A stretch of DNA of 64,000 nt from Nematostella vectensis (taxonomy: Eukaryota > Cnidaria > Anthozoa > Actiniaria > Edwardsiidae), in contig NC_064046.1 of the NCBI RefSeq assembly GCF_932526225.1, forward strand, positions 15,885,408 through 15,949,407. Direction: 5' to 3'. The translations under genes were made by a program, and so were the position numbers. Below the pieces are notes generated by a model, which worked only from the letters and a program-made list of their open reading frames with translations, was not told the origin of the DNA and searched no databases. Below are positions 13,901 through 27,960 of the stretch, piece after piece. How positions within the stretch are numbered: the first letter of the stretch is position 1; every line of letters starts with the position of its first letter.

Positions 13901-16150
13901 GTCACCATCGGACTGGAGGTTACATTCGGGAAAAGCTTCAGGGTTACATTTGGAAATTTGTTTTACGAGAGTAACCTCCAAAAGGTTACAATCGATAATT
14001 TTTTTTCCGAATGTAAATTCCAAAAAGTAACATTAGGAAAAATAAAACAGTATACTCGAAAAAAAAGGTATATCAATCTATCGAGCGTTATGCTCTATGT
14101 TAGAATCTACTTAATCAAGTTATCCAAGGAATCTAGTTAGTTCTTGTGTGCATAAAATATGTACAGGATCCTGAACAAAGCATGAGCACATCAAAGATGC
14201 TGAAAGTACATAAAAATGTTCCTATACCTTCTTTTAATGTCATGACACACCAAGAACAGTATAATTAAGTATCGATATTTAAAAAATAAAAAATAAAGAA
14301 AAAAAAAGGCTATCAGCGGGAATCGAACCCGGGTAGCTGCGTTAGTAGTCAAGTGCCCGCAACGAAAGACTAACGTGGCATTGCTGAAGGGAATTGTAAT
14401 GAAAATTACTTTTAATACTATTGGTATCGTAAACTATCCCAAGCAAAGTCACCATCGGACTGGAGGTTACATTCGGGAAAAGCTTCAGGGTTACATTCGG
14501 GAATTTGTTTTACGAGTTTAACCTCTAAAAGGTTACAATCGATAATTTTTTTTCCGAATGTAAATTCCAAAAAGTACCATTAGGAAAAATTAAACAGTAT
14601 ACTCGGAAAAAAAGGAATATCAATCTATCGAGCGCTATGCTCTATGTTAGAATCTACTTAATGAAGTTATCCAAGGAATCTAGTTAGTTCTTGTGTGCAT
14701 AAAATATGTACAGGATCCTGAACAAAGCATGAGCACATCAAAGATGCTGAGAGTACATAAATATGTCCCTATACCTTCTTTTTATGTCATGACACACCAA
14801 GAACAGTATAATTAAGTATCGATATTAAAAAAAAAAAAATAAAGAAACAAAAATATGCTATCAGCGGGAATCGAACCCGGGTCGCTGCGTTAGTAGTCAA
14901 GTGCCCGCAACAAAAGACTAACGTGGCATTGCTGAAGGGAATTGTAATGAAAATTACTTTTAATACTATTGGTATCGTAAACTATCCCAAGCAAAGTCAC
15001 CATCGGACTGGAGGTTACATTCGGGAAAAGCTTCAGGGTTACATTCGGGAATTTGTTTTACGAGTGTAACATCCAAAAGGTTACAATCGATAAATTTTTT
15101 TCCGAATGTAAATTCCAAAATGTAACATTAGGAAAAAAAACAGTATACTCGGAAAAAAAGGTATATCAATCTATTGAGCGCTATGCTCTATGTTAGAATC
15201 TACTTAATCAAGTTATTCAAGGAATCTAGTTAGTTCTTGTGTGCATAAAATATGTACAGGATCCTGAACAAAGCATGAGCACATCAAAGATGCTGAGAGT
15301 ACATAAAAATGTCCCTATACCTTCTTTTTATGTCATGACACCCCAAGAACAGTATAATTAAGTATTGATATTTAAAAAAAAAAATAAAGAAAAAAAATAG
15401 GCTATCAGCGGGAATCGAACCCGGGTGGCTGCATTAGTAGTCAAGTGCCCGCAACGAAAGACTAACGTGGCATTGCTGAAGGGAATTGTAATGAAAATTA
15501 CTATTAATACTATTGTTATCGTAAACTATCTCAAGCAAAGTCACCATCGGACTGGAGGTTACATTCGGGAAAAGCTTCAGGTTTACATTCGGGAATTTGT
15601 TTTACGAGTGTAACCTCCAAAAGGTTACAATCGATAATTATTTTTCCGAATGTAAATTCCAAAAAGTACCATTAGGAAAAATAAAACAGTATACTCGGAA
15701 AAAAGATATATCAATCTATCGAGCGCTATGCTCTATGTTAGAATCTACTTAATCAAGTTATCCAAGGAATCTAGTTAGTTCTTGTGTGCATAAAATATGT
15801 ACAGGATCCTGAACAAAGCATGAGCACATCAAAGATGCTGAGAGTACATAAAAATGTCCCTATACCTTCTTTTTATGTCATGACACACCAAGAACAGTAT
15901 AATTAAGTATCGATATTAAAAAAAAAAAAATAAAGAAACAAAAATATGCTATCAGCGGGAATCGAACCCGGGTCGCTGCGTTAGTAGTCAAGTGCCCGCA
16001 ACAAAAGACTAACGTGGCATTGCTGAAGGGAATTGTAATGAAAATTACTTTTAATACTATTGGTATCGTAAACTATCCCAAGCAAAGTCACCATCGGACT
16101 GGAGGTTACATTCGGGAAAAGCTTCAGGGTTACATTCGGGAATTTGTTTT
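10698..16150 (+). repeat. 10-monomer higher-order unit, copy 1 (5.46 kb)
   Basis: The unit runs from the middle of monomer 20 to the middle of monomer 30. Monomers 22 and 24-29 match monomers 32 and 34-39 at offsets of 5,461-5,464 bp. The join with the next unit lies in hybrid monomer 30, between 16128 and 16159. Confidence 0.8.
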
Positions 16151-19100
16151 ACGAGTGTATCCTCCAAAAGGTTACAATCGATAATTTTTTTCCGAATGTA
16201 AATTCCAAAAAGTAACATTAGGAAAAATAAAACAGTATACTCGGAAAAAAAGGTATATAAATCTATCGAGCGCTATGCTCTATGTTAGAATCTACTTAAT
16301 GAAGTTATCCAAGGAATCTAGTTAGTTCTTGTGTGCATAAAATATGTACAGGATCCTGAACAAAGCATGAGCACATCAAAGATGCTGAGAGTAAATAAAA
16401 ATGTCCCTATACCTTCTTTTTATGTCATGACACACCAAGAACAGTATAATTAAGTATCGATATTTAAAAAAAAAAATAAAAAAAAAAATAGGCTATCAGC
16501 GGGAATCGAACCCGGGTCGCTGCATTCGTAGTCAAGTGCCCGCAACGAAAGACTAACGTGGCATTGCTGATGGGAATTGTAATGAAAATTACTTTTAATA
16601 CTATTGAAATCGTAAACTATCCCAAGCAAAGTCACCATCGGACTGGAGGTTACATTCGGGAAAAGCTTCAGGGTTACATTCGGGAATTTGTTTTACGAGA
16701 GTAACCTCCAAAAGGTTACAATCGATAATTATTTTTCCGAATGTAAATTCCAAAAAGTACCATTAGGAAAAATAAAACAGTATACTCAGAAAAAAAAGGT
16801 ATATCAATCTATCGAGCGCTATGCTCTATGTTAGAATCTACTTAATCAAGTTATCCAAGGAATCTAGTTAGTTCTTGTGTGCATAAAATATGTACAGGAT
16901 CCTGAACAAAGCATGAGCACATCAAAGATGCTGAGAGTACATAAAAATGTCCCTATACCTTCTTTTTATGTCATGACACACCAAGAGCAGTATAATTAAG
17001 TATCGATATTTAAAAAAAAAAATAAAGAAAAAAAAATATGCTATCAGCGGGAATCGAACCCGGGTCGCTGCGTTAGTAGTCAAGTGCCCGCAACGAAAGA
17101 CTAACGTGGCATTGCTGAAGCGAATTGTAATGAAAATTACTTTTGATACTAATGGTATCGTAAACTATCCCAAGCAAAGTCACCATCGGACTGTAGGTTA
17201 CATTCGGGAAAAGCTTCAGGGTTACATTCGGGAATTTGTTTTACGAGTGTAACCTCCAAAAGGTTACAATCGATAATTTTTTTTCCGATTGTAAATTCCA
17301 AATAGTAACATTAGGAAAAATAAAACAGTATACTCGGAAAAAAAGGTATATCAATCTATCGAGCGCTATGCTCTATGTTAGAATCTACTTAATGAAGTTA
17401 TCCAAGGAATCTAGTTAGTTCTTGTGTTCATAAAATATGTACAGGATCCTGAACAAAGCATGAGCACATCAAAGATGCTGAGAGTACATAAAAATGTCCC
17501 TATACCTTCTTTTTATGTCATGACACACCAAGAGCAGTATAATTAAGTATCGATATTTAAAAAAAAAAATAAAGAAAAAAAATATGCTATCAGCGGGAAT
17601 CGAACCCGGGTCGCTGCGTTAGTAGTCAAGTGCCCGCAACGAAAGACTAACGTGGCATTGCTGAAGCGAATTGTAATGAAAATTACTTTTGATACTAATG
17701 GTATCGTAAACTATCCCAAGCAAAGTCACCATCGGACTGTAGGTTACATTCGGGAAAAGCTTCAGGGTTACATTCGGGAATTTGTTTTACGAGTGTAACC
17801 TCCAAAAGGTTACAATCGATAATTTTTTTTCCGATTGTAAATTCCAAATAGTAACATTAGGAAAAATAAAACAGTATACTCGGAAAAAAAGGTATATCAA
17901 TCTATCGAGCGCTATGCTCTATGTTAGAATCTACTTAATGAAGTTATCCAAGGAATCTAGTTAGTTCTTGTGTTCATAAAATATGTACAGGATCCTGAAC
18001 AAAGCATGAGCACATCAAAGATGCTGAGAGTACATAAAAATGTCCCTATACCTTCTTTTTATGTCATGACACACCAAGAACAGTATAATTAAGTATCGAT
18101 ATTTAAAAAAAAAAATAAAGAAAAAAAATATGCTATCAGCGGGAATCGAACCAGGGTCGCTGCGTTAGTAGTCAAGTGCCCGCAGCGAAAGACTAACGTG
18201 GCATTGCTGAAGCGAATTGTAATGAAAATTACTTTTAATACTAATGGTATCGTAAACTATCCCAAGCAAAGTCACCATCGGACTGTAGGTTACATTCGGG
18301 AAAAGCTTCAGGGTTACATTCGGGAATTTTTTTTTCGAGTGTAACCTCCAAAAGGTTACAATCGATAATTTTTTTTCCGAATGTAAATTCCAAATAGTAA
18401 CATTAGGAAAAATAAAACAGTATACTCGGAAAAAAAGGTATATCAATCTATCGAGCGCTATGCTCTATGTTAGAATCTACTTAATGAAGTTATCCAAGGA
18501 ATCTAGTTAGTTCTTGTGTGCATAAAATATGTACAGGATCCTGAACAAAGCATGAGCACATCAAAGATGCTGAGAGTACATAAAAATGTCCCTATACCTT
18601 CTTTTTATGTCATGACACACCAAGAACAGTATAATTAAGTATCGATATTTAAAAAAAAAATAAAGAAAAAAAAATAGGCTATCAGCGAGAATCGAACCCG
18701 GGTCGCTGCGTTAGTAGTCAAGTGCCCGCAACGAAAGACTAACGTGGCATTGCTGAAGGGAATTTAAACGAAAATTACTTTTAATACTATTGGTATCGTA
18801 AACTATCCCAAGCAAAGTCACCATCGGACTGGAGGTTACATTCGGGAAAAGCTTCAGGGTTACATTCGGAAATTTGTTTTACGAGAGTAACCTCCAAATG
18901 GTTACAATCGATAATTTTTTTTCCGAATGTAAATTCCAAATAGTAACATTAGGAAAAATAAAACAGTATACTCGGAAAAAAAGGTATATCAATCTATCGA
19001 GCGCTATGCTCTATGTTAGAATCTACTTAATCAAGTTATCCAAGGAATCTAGTTAGTTCTTGTGTGCATAAAATATGTACAGGATCCTGAACAAAGCATG

Positions 19101-22100
19101 AGCACATCAAAGATGCTGAGAGTACATAAAAATGTCCCTATACCTTCTTTTTATGTCATGACACACCAAGAACAGTATAATTAAGTATCGATATTTAAAA
19201 AAAAAAAATAAAGAAAAAAAAATAGGCTATCAGCGAGAATCGAACCCGGGTCGCTGCGTTAGTAGTCAAGTGCCCGCAACGAAAGACTAACGTGGCATTG
19301 CTGAAGGGAATTGTAACGAAAGTTACTTTTAATACTATTGGTATCGTAAACTATCCCAAGCAAAGTCACCATCGGACTGGAGGTTACATTCGGGAAAAGC
19401 TTCAGGGTTACATTCGGAAATTTGTTTTACGAGAGTAACCTCCAAAAGGTTACAATCGATAATTTTTTTTCCGAATGTAAATTCCAAAAAGTAACATTAG
19501 GAAAAATAAAACAGTATACTCGAAAAAAAAGGTATATCAATCTATCGAGCGTTATGCTCTATGTTAGAATCTACTTAATCAAGTTATCCAAGGAATCTAG
19601 TCAGTTCTTGTGTGCATAAAATATGTACAGGATCCTGAACAAAGCATGAGCACATCAAAGATGCTGAAAGTACATAAAAATGTTCCTATACTTTCTTTTA
19701 ATGTCATGACACACCAAGAACAGTATAATTAAGTATCGATATTTAAATAAAAAATAAAGAAAAAAAAAGGCTATCAGCGGGAATCGAACCCGGGTAGCTG
19801 CGTTAGTAGTCAAGTGCCCGCAACGAAAGACTAACGTGGCATTGCTGAAGGGAATTGTAATGAAAATTACTTTTAATACTATTGGTATCGTAAACTATCC
19901 CAAGCAAAGTCACCATCGGACTGGAGGTTACATTCGGGAAAAGCTTCAGGGTTACATTCGGGAATTTGTTTTACGAGTTTAACCTCTAAAAGGTTACAAT
20001 CGATAATTTTTTTTCCGAATGTAAATTCCAAAAAGTAACATTAGGAAAAATTAAACAGTATACTCGGAAAAAAAGGAATATCAATCTATCGAGCGCTATG
20101 ATCTATGTTAGAATCTACTTAATGAAGTTATCCAAGGAATCTAGTTAGTTCTTGTGTGCATAAAATATGTACAGGATCCTGAACAAAGCATGAGCACATC
20201 AAAGATGCTGAGAGTACATAAATATGTCCCTATACCTTCTTTTTATGTCATGACACACCAAGAACAGTATAATTAAGTATCGATATTAAAAAAAAAAAAA
20301 ATAAAGAAACAAAAATATGCTATCAGCGGGAATCGAACCCGGGTCGCTGCGTTAGTAGTCAAGTGCCCGCAACAAAAGACTAACGTGGCATTGCTGAAGG
20401 GAATTGTAATGAAAATTACTTTTAATACTATTGGTATCGTAAACTATCCCAAGCAAAGTCACCATCGGACTGGAGGTTACATTCGGGAAAAGCTTCAGGG
20501 TTACATTCGGGAATTTGTTTTACGAGTGTAACATCCAAAAGGTTACAATCGATAAATTTTTTTCCGAATGTAAATTCCAAAATGTAACATTAGGAAAAAA
20601 AACAGTATACTCGGAAAAAAAGGTATATCAATCTATTGAGCGCTATGCTCTATGTTAGAATCTACTTAATCAAGTTATTCAAGGAATCTAGTTAGTTCTT
20701 GTGTGCATAAAATATGTACAGGATCCTGAACAAAGCATGAGCACATCAAAGATGCTGAGAGTACATAAAAATGTCCCTATACCTTCTTTTTATGTCATGA
20801 CACCCCAAGAACAGTATAATTAAGTATTGATATTTAAAAAAAAAAATAAAGAAAAAAAAATAGGCTATCAGCGGGAATCGAACCCGGGTGGCTGCATTAG
20901 TAGTCAAGTGCCCGCAACGAAAGACTAACGTGGCATTGCTGAAGGGAATTGTAATGAAAATTACTTTTAATACTATTGTTATCGTAAACTATCTCAAGCA
21001 AAGTCACCATCGGACTGGAGGTTACATTCGGGAAAAGCTTCAGGTTTACATTCGGGAATTTGTTTTACGAGTGTAACCTCCAAAAGGTTACAATCGATAA
21101 TTATTTTTCCGAATGTAAATTCCAAAAAGTACCATTAGGAAAAATAAAACAGTATACTCGAAAAAAAGATATATCAATCTATCGAGCGCTATGCTCTATG
21201 TTAGAATCTACTTAATCAAGTTATCCAAGGAATCTAGTTAGTTCTTGTGTGCATAAAATATGTACAGGATCCTGAACAAAGCATGAGCACATCAAAGATG
21301 CTGAGAGTACATAAAAATGTCCCTATACCTTCTTTTTATGTCATGACACACCAAGAACAGTATAATTAAGTATCGATATTAAAAAAAAAAAAATAAAGAA
21401 ACAAAAATATGCTATCAGCGGGAATCGAACCCGGGTCGCTGCGTTAGTAGTCAAGTGCCCGCAACAAAAGACTAACGTGGCATTGCTGAAGGGAATTGTA
21501 ATGAAAATTACTTTTAATACTATTGGTATCGTAAACTATCCCAAGCAAAGTCACCATCGGACTGGAGGTTACATTCGGGAAAAGCTTCAGGGTTACATTC
21601 GGGAATTTGTTTTACGAGTGTAACCTCCAAAAGGTTACAATCGATAAATTTTTTTCCGAATGTAAATTCCAAAATGTAACATTAGGAAAAAAAACAGTAT
21701 ACTCGGAAAAAAAGGTATATCAATCTATTGAGCGCTATGCTCTATGTTAGAATCTACTTAATCAAGTTATTCAAGGAATCTAGTTAGTTCTTGTGTGCAT
21801 AAAATATGTACAGGATCCTGAACAAAGCATGAGCACATCAAAGATGCTGAGAGTACATAAAAATGTCCCTATACCTTCTTTTTATGTCATGACACCCCAA
21901 GAACAGTATAATTAAGTATTGATATTTAAAAAAAAAAATAAAGAAAAAAAATAGGCTATCAGCGGGAATCGAACCCGGGTGGCTGCATTAGTAGTCAAGT
22001 GCCCGCAACGAAAGACTAACGTGGCATTGCTGAAGGGAATTGTAATGAAAATTACTATTAATACTATTGTTATCGTAAACTATCCCAAGCAAAGTCACCA

Positions 22101-24030
22101 TCGGACTGGAGGTTACATTCGGGAAAAGCTTTAGGTTTACATTCGGGAAATTGTTTTACGAGTGTAACCTCCAAAAGGTTACAATCGATAATTATTGTTC
22201 CGAATGTAAATTCCAAAAAGTACCATTAGGAAAAATAAAACAGTATACTCGGAAAAAAAGGTATATCAATCTATCGAGCGCTATGCTCTATGTTAGAATC
22301 TACTTAATTAAGTTATCCAAGGAATCTAGTTAGTTCTTGTGTGCATAAAATATGTACAGGACCCTGAACAAAGCATGAGCACATCAAAGATGCTGAGAGT
22401 ACATAAAAATATCCCTATACCTTCTTTTTATGTCATGACACCCCAAGAACAGTATAATTAAGTATTGATATTTAAAAAAAAAAATAAAGAAAAAAAAATA
22501 GGCTATCAGCGGGAATCGAACCCGGGTGTTTGCATTAGTAGTCAAGTGCCCGCAACGAAAGACTAACGTGGCATTGCTGAAGGGAATTGTAATGAAAATT
22601 ACTATTAATACTATTGTTATCGTAAACTATCCCAAGCAAAGTCACCATCGGACTGGAGGTTACATTCGGGAAAAGCTTCAGGGTTACATTCGGGAATTTG
22701 TTTTACGAGTGTAACCTCCAAAAGGTTACAATCGATAATTATTTTTCCGAATGTAAATTCCAAAAAGTACCATTAGGAAAAATAAAACAGTATACTCGGA
22801 AAAAAAGGTATATCAATCTATCGAGCGCTATGCTCTATGTTAGAATCTACTTAATGAAGTTATCCAAGGAATCTAGTTAGTTCTTGTGTGCATAAAATAT
22901 GTACAGGACCCTGAACAAAGCATGAGCACATCAAAGATGCTGAGAGTACATAAAAATGTCCCTATACCTTCTTTTTATGTCATGACACACCAAGAACAGT
23001 ATAAGTAAGTATCGATATTTAAAAAAAAAATAAAGAAAAAAAAATAGGCTATCAGCGAGAATCGAACCCGGGTCGCTGCGTTAGTAGTCAAGTGCCCGCA
23101 ACGAAAGACTAACGTGGCATTGCTGAAGGGAATTGTAATGAAAATTACTTTTAATACTATTGGTATCGTAAACTATCCCAAGCAAAGTCACCATCGGACT
23201 GGAGGTTACATTCGGGAAAAGCTTCAGGGTTACATTCGGGAATTTGTTTTAAGAGAGTAACCTCTAAAAGGTTACAATCGATAATTTTTTTTTTCCGAAT
23301 GTAAATTCCAAAAAGTAACATTATGAAAAATAAAACAGTATACTCGGAAAAAAAGGTATATCAATCTATCGAGCATTATGCTCTATGTTAGAATCTACTT
23401 AATCAAGTTATCCAAGGAATCTAGTTAGTTCTTGTGTGCATAAAATATGTACAGGATCCTGAACAAAGCATGAGCACATCAAAGATGCTGAGAGTACATA
23501 AAAATGTCCCTATACCTTCTTTTTATGTCATGACACACCAAGAACAGTATAATTAAGTATTGATATTTAAAAAAAAATAAAGAAAAAAAATATGCTATCA
23601 GCGGGAATCGAACCCGGGTGGCTGCATTAGTAGTCAAGTGCCCGAAACGAAAGACTAACGTGGCATTGCTGAAGGGAATTGTAATGAAAATTACTATTAA
23701 TACTATTGTTATCGTAAACTATCCCAAGCAAAGTCACCATCGGACTGGAGGTTACATTGGGGAAAAGCTTCAGCTTTACATTCGGGAATTTGTTTTACGA
23801 GTGTAACCTCCAAAAGGTTACAATCGATAATTATTTTTCCGAATGTAAATTCCAAAAAGTACCATTAGGAAAAATAAAACAGTATACTCGGAAAAAAAGG
23901 TATATCAATCTATCGAGCGCTATGCTCTATGTTAGAATCTACTTAATGAAGTTATCCAAGGAATCTAGTTAGTTCTTGTGTGCATAAAATATGTACAGGA
24001 TCCTGAACAAAGCATGAGCACATCAAAGAT
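15040..24030 (+). repeat. 16-monomer segment, copy 1 of a 15.84-kb displaced duplication
   Basis: Monomers 29-44 correspond to monomers 58-73 (30909-39870) with offsets of 15,837-15,840 bp. The left limit of homology falls within monomers 28 and 57. Local patches differ, notably monomer 33 against 62. Confidence 0.65.
16151..21610 (+). repeat. 10-monomer higher-order unit, copy 2
   Basis: The monomer order is that of copy 1, except that the third monomer (33, 17586) is a second near-identical copy of monomer 32 instead of the type seen at 12126. Monomer 40 (21411) is the unrecombined form of the type that supplies the 5' half of hybrid monomer 30. Confidence 0.8.
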
Positions 24031-25121
24031 GCTGAGAGTACATAAAAATGTCCCTATACCTTCTTTTTATGTCATGACACACCAAGAACAGTATAAGTAA
24101 GTATCGATATTTAAAAAAAAAATAAAGAAAAAAAAATAGGCTATCAGCGAGAATCGAACCCGGGTCGCTGCGTTAGTAGTCAAGTGCCCGCAACGAAAGA
24201 CTAACGTGGCATTGCTGAAGGGAATTGTAATGAAAATTACTTTTAATACTATTGGTATCGTAAACTATCCCAAGCAAAGTCACCATCGGACTGGAGGTTA
24301 CATTCGGGAAAAGCTTCAGGGTTACATTCGGGAATTTGTTTTAAGAGAGTAACCTCTAAAAGGTTACAATCGATAATTTTTTTTCCGAATGTAAATTCCA
24401 AAAAGTAACATTATGAAAAATAAAACAGTATACTCGGAAAAAAAGGTATATCAATCTATCGAGCATTATGCTCTATGTTAGAATCTACTTAATCAAGTTA
24501 TCCAAGGAATCTAGTTAGTTCTTGTGTGCATAAAATATGTACAGGATCCTGAACAAAGCATGAGCACATCAAAGATGCTGAGAGTACATAAAAATGTCCC
24601 TATACCTTCTTTTTATGTCATGACACACCAAGAACAGTATAATTAAGTATTGATATTTAAAAAAAAAATAAAGAAAAAAAATATGCTATCAGCGGGAATC
24701 GAACCCGGGTGGCTGCATTAGTAGTCAAGTGCCCGAAACGAAAGACTAACGTGGCATTGCTGAAGGGAATTGTAATGAAAATTACTATTAATACTATTGT
24801 TATCGTAAACTATCCCAAGCAAAGTCACCATCGGACTGGAGGTTACATTGGGGAAAAGCTTCAGCTTTACATTCGGGAATTTGTTTTACGAGTGTAACCT
24901 CCAAAAGGTTACAATCGATAATTATTTTTCCGAATGTAAATTCCAAAAAGTACCATTAGGAAAAATAAAACAGTATACTCGGAAAAAAAGGTATATCAAT
25001 CTATCGAGCGCTATGCTCTATGTTAGAATCTACTTAATGAAGTTATCCAAGGAATCTAGTTAGTTCTTGTGTGCATAAAATATGTACAGGATCCTGAACA
25101 AAGCATGAGCACATCAAAGAT
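22938..25121 (+). repeat. 2-monomer tandem duplication (copies 43-44 and 45-46)
   Basis: Copies 43-44 and 45-46 are nearly the same over 1,091-1,092 bp. Both pairs carry GCATTATGC then the GTGCCCGAAACG and ACATTGGGG variants. They differ mostly in run lengths, as at 23280-23300. Confidence 0.8.
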
Positions 25122-27960
25122 GCTGAGAGTACATAAAAATGTCCCTATACCTTCTTTTTATGTCATGACACACCAAGAACAGTAAAATTAAGTATCGATA
25201 TTAAAAAAAAAAAAAATAAAGAAAAAAAAAATAGGCTATCAGCGAGAATCGAACCCGGGTCGCTGCGTTAGTAGTCAAGTGCCCGCAACGAAAGACTAAC
25301 GTGGCATTGCTGAAGGGAATTGTAATGAAAATTACTTTTAATACTATTGGTATCGTAAACTATCCCAAGCAAAGTCACCATCGGACTGGAGGTTACATTC
25401 GGGAAAAGCTTCAGGGTTACATTCGGGAATTTGTTTTACGAGAGTAACCTCCAAAAGGTTACAATCGATAATTTTTTTTCCGAATGTAAATTCCAAAAAG
25501 TAACATTAGGAAAAATAAAACAGTATACTCGGAAAAAAAGGTATATCAATATATTGAGCGTTATGCTCTATGTGAGAATCTACTTAATCAAGTTATCCAA
25601 GGAATCTAGTTAGTTCTTGTGTGCATAAAATATGTACAGGATCCTGAACAAAGCATGAGCACATCAAAGATGCTGAGAGTACATAAAAATGTCCCTATAC
25701 CTTCTTTTTATGTCATGACACACCAAGAACAGTAGAATTAAGTATCGATATTTAAAAAAAAAATAAAGAAAAAAAAATAGGCTATCAGCGAGAATCGAAC
25801 CCGGGTAGCTGCGTTAGTAGTCAAGTGCCCGCAACGAAAGACTAACGTGGCATTGCTAAAGGGAATTGTAATGAAAATTACTTTTAATACTATTGGTATC
25901 GTAAACTATCCCAAGCAAAGTCACCATCGGACTGGAGGTTACATTCGGGAAAAGCTTCAGGGTTACATTCGGGAATTTGTTTTACGAGTGTAACCTCCAA
26001 AAGGTTACAATCGATAATTTTTTTTCCGAATGTAAATTCCAAAAAGTAACATTAGGAAAACTAAAACAGTATACTCGGAAAAAAAGGTATATCAATCTAT
26101 CGAGCGCTATGCTCTATGTTAGAATCTACTTAATGAAGTTATCCAAGGAATCTAGTTAGTTCTTGTGTGCATAAAATATGTACAGGATCCTGAACAAAGC
26201 ATGAGCACATCAAAGATGCTGAGAGTACATAAAAATGTCCCTATACCTTCTTTTTATGTCATGACACACCAAGAACAGTATAATTATGTATCGATATTTA
26301 AAAAAAAAATAAAGAAAAAAAATATGCTATCAGCGGGAATCGAACCCGGGTCGCTGCGTTAGTAGTCAAGTGCCCGCAACGGAAGACTAATGTGGCATTG
26401 CTGAAGGAAATTGTAATGAAAATTACTTTAAATACTATTGGTATCGTAAACTATCCAAGCAAAGTCACCATCGGACTGGAGGTTACATTCGGGAAAAGCT
26501 TTAGGGTTACATTCGGGAATTTGTTTTACGAGTGTTTCCTCCAAAAGGTTAGAATAGATAATTTTTTTCCGAATGTAAATTCCAAAAAGTAACATTAGGA
26601 AAAATAAAACAGTATACTCGGAAAAAAAGGTATATCAATCTATCGAGCGCTATGCTCTATGTTAGAATCTACTTAATGAAGTTATCCAAGGAATCTAGTT
26701 AGTTCTTGTGTGCATAAAATATGTACAGGATCCTGAACAAAGCATGAGCACATCAAAGATGCTGAGAGTACATAAAAATGTTCCTATACCTTCTTTTAAT
26801 GTCATGACACACCAAGAACAGTATAATTAAGTATCGATATTTAAAAAATAAAAAATAAAGAAAAAAAAAGGCTATCAGCGGGAATCGAACCCGGGTGGCT
26901 GCGTTAGTAGTCAAGTGCCCGCAACGAAAGACTAACGTGGCATTGCTGAAGGGAATTGTAGCGAAAATTACTTTTAATACTATTGGTATCGTAAACTATC
27001 CCAAGCAAAGTCACCATCGGACTGGAGGTTACATTCGGGAAAAGCTTCAGGGTTACATTCGGGAATTTGTTTTACGAGTGTAACCTCCAAAAGGTTACAA
27101 TCGATAATTTTTTTTACGAATGTAAATTCCAAAAAGTAACATTAGGAAAAATAAAACAGTATACTCGGAAAAAAAGGTATATCAATCTATCGAGCGCTAT
27201 GCTCTATGTTAGAATCTACTTAATCAAGTTATCCAAGGAATCTAGTTAGTTCTTGTGTGCATAAAATATGTACAGGATCCTGAACAAAGCATGAGCACAT
27301 CAAAGATGCTGAGAGTACATAAATATGTCCCTATACCTTCTTTTTATGTCATGACACACCAAGAACAGTATAATTAAGTATCGATATTTAAAAAAAAAAA
27401 ATAAAGAAAAAAAATATGCTATCAGCGGGAATCGAACCCGGGTCGCTGCGTTAGTAGTCAAGTGCCCGCAACGAAAGAATAACGTGGCATTGCTGAAGCG
27501 AATTGTAATGAAAATTACTTTTAATACTAATGGTATCGTAAACTATCCCAAGCAAAGTCACCATCGGACTGTAGGTTACATTCGGGAAAAGCTTCAGGGT
27601 TACATTCGTGAATTTGTTTTACGAGTGTAACCTCCAAAAGGTTACAATCGATAATTTTTTTTCCAAATGTAAATTCCAAATAGTAACATTAGGAAAAATA
27701 AAACAGTATACTCGGAAAAAAAGGTATATCAATCTATCGAGCGCTATGCTCTATGTTAGAATCTACTTAATGAAGTTATCCAAGGAATCTAGTTAGTTCT
27801 TGTGTTCATAAAATATGTACAGGATCCTGAACAAAGCATGAGCACATCAAAGATGCTGAGAGTACATAAAAATGTCCCTATACCTTCTTTTTATGTCATG
27901 ACACACCAAGAACAGTATAATTAAGTATCGATATTTAAAAAGAAAATAAAGAAAAAAAAT
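24030..27960 (+). repeat. Higher-order block A, copy 2 (monomers 45-51)
   Basis: Monomers 45-51 follow the same order of variants as monomers 1-7, at an offset of 24,029-24,030 bp. This includes the TTTCCTCC form at 26534 and the ACGAATG form near 27115. It lacks several rare variants that join copies 1 and 3, so it split off earlier or was homogenised separately. Downstream the order shifts by two monomers: copies 54 and 55 match copies 8 and 9. Confidence 0.75.

Noticed and set aside
15425-15613. A 62-residue open frame starting at GTG across the tRNA-like segment
   Set aside because: It begins at a GTG present in only one class, runs through the tRNA-like part in the antisense direction, and overlaps other frames. 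It is a by-product of the repeat.
22361-22369. Origin or recombinase site at the CAGGATCCTG palindrome
   Set aside because: A 10-bp palindrome alone is weak evidence, and several copies (such as this one, with GGACCC) have lost it with no other change around it. It is useful only as a BamHI landmark.
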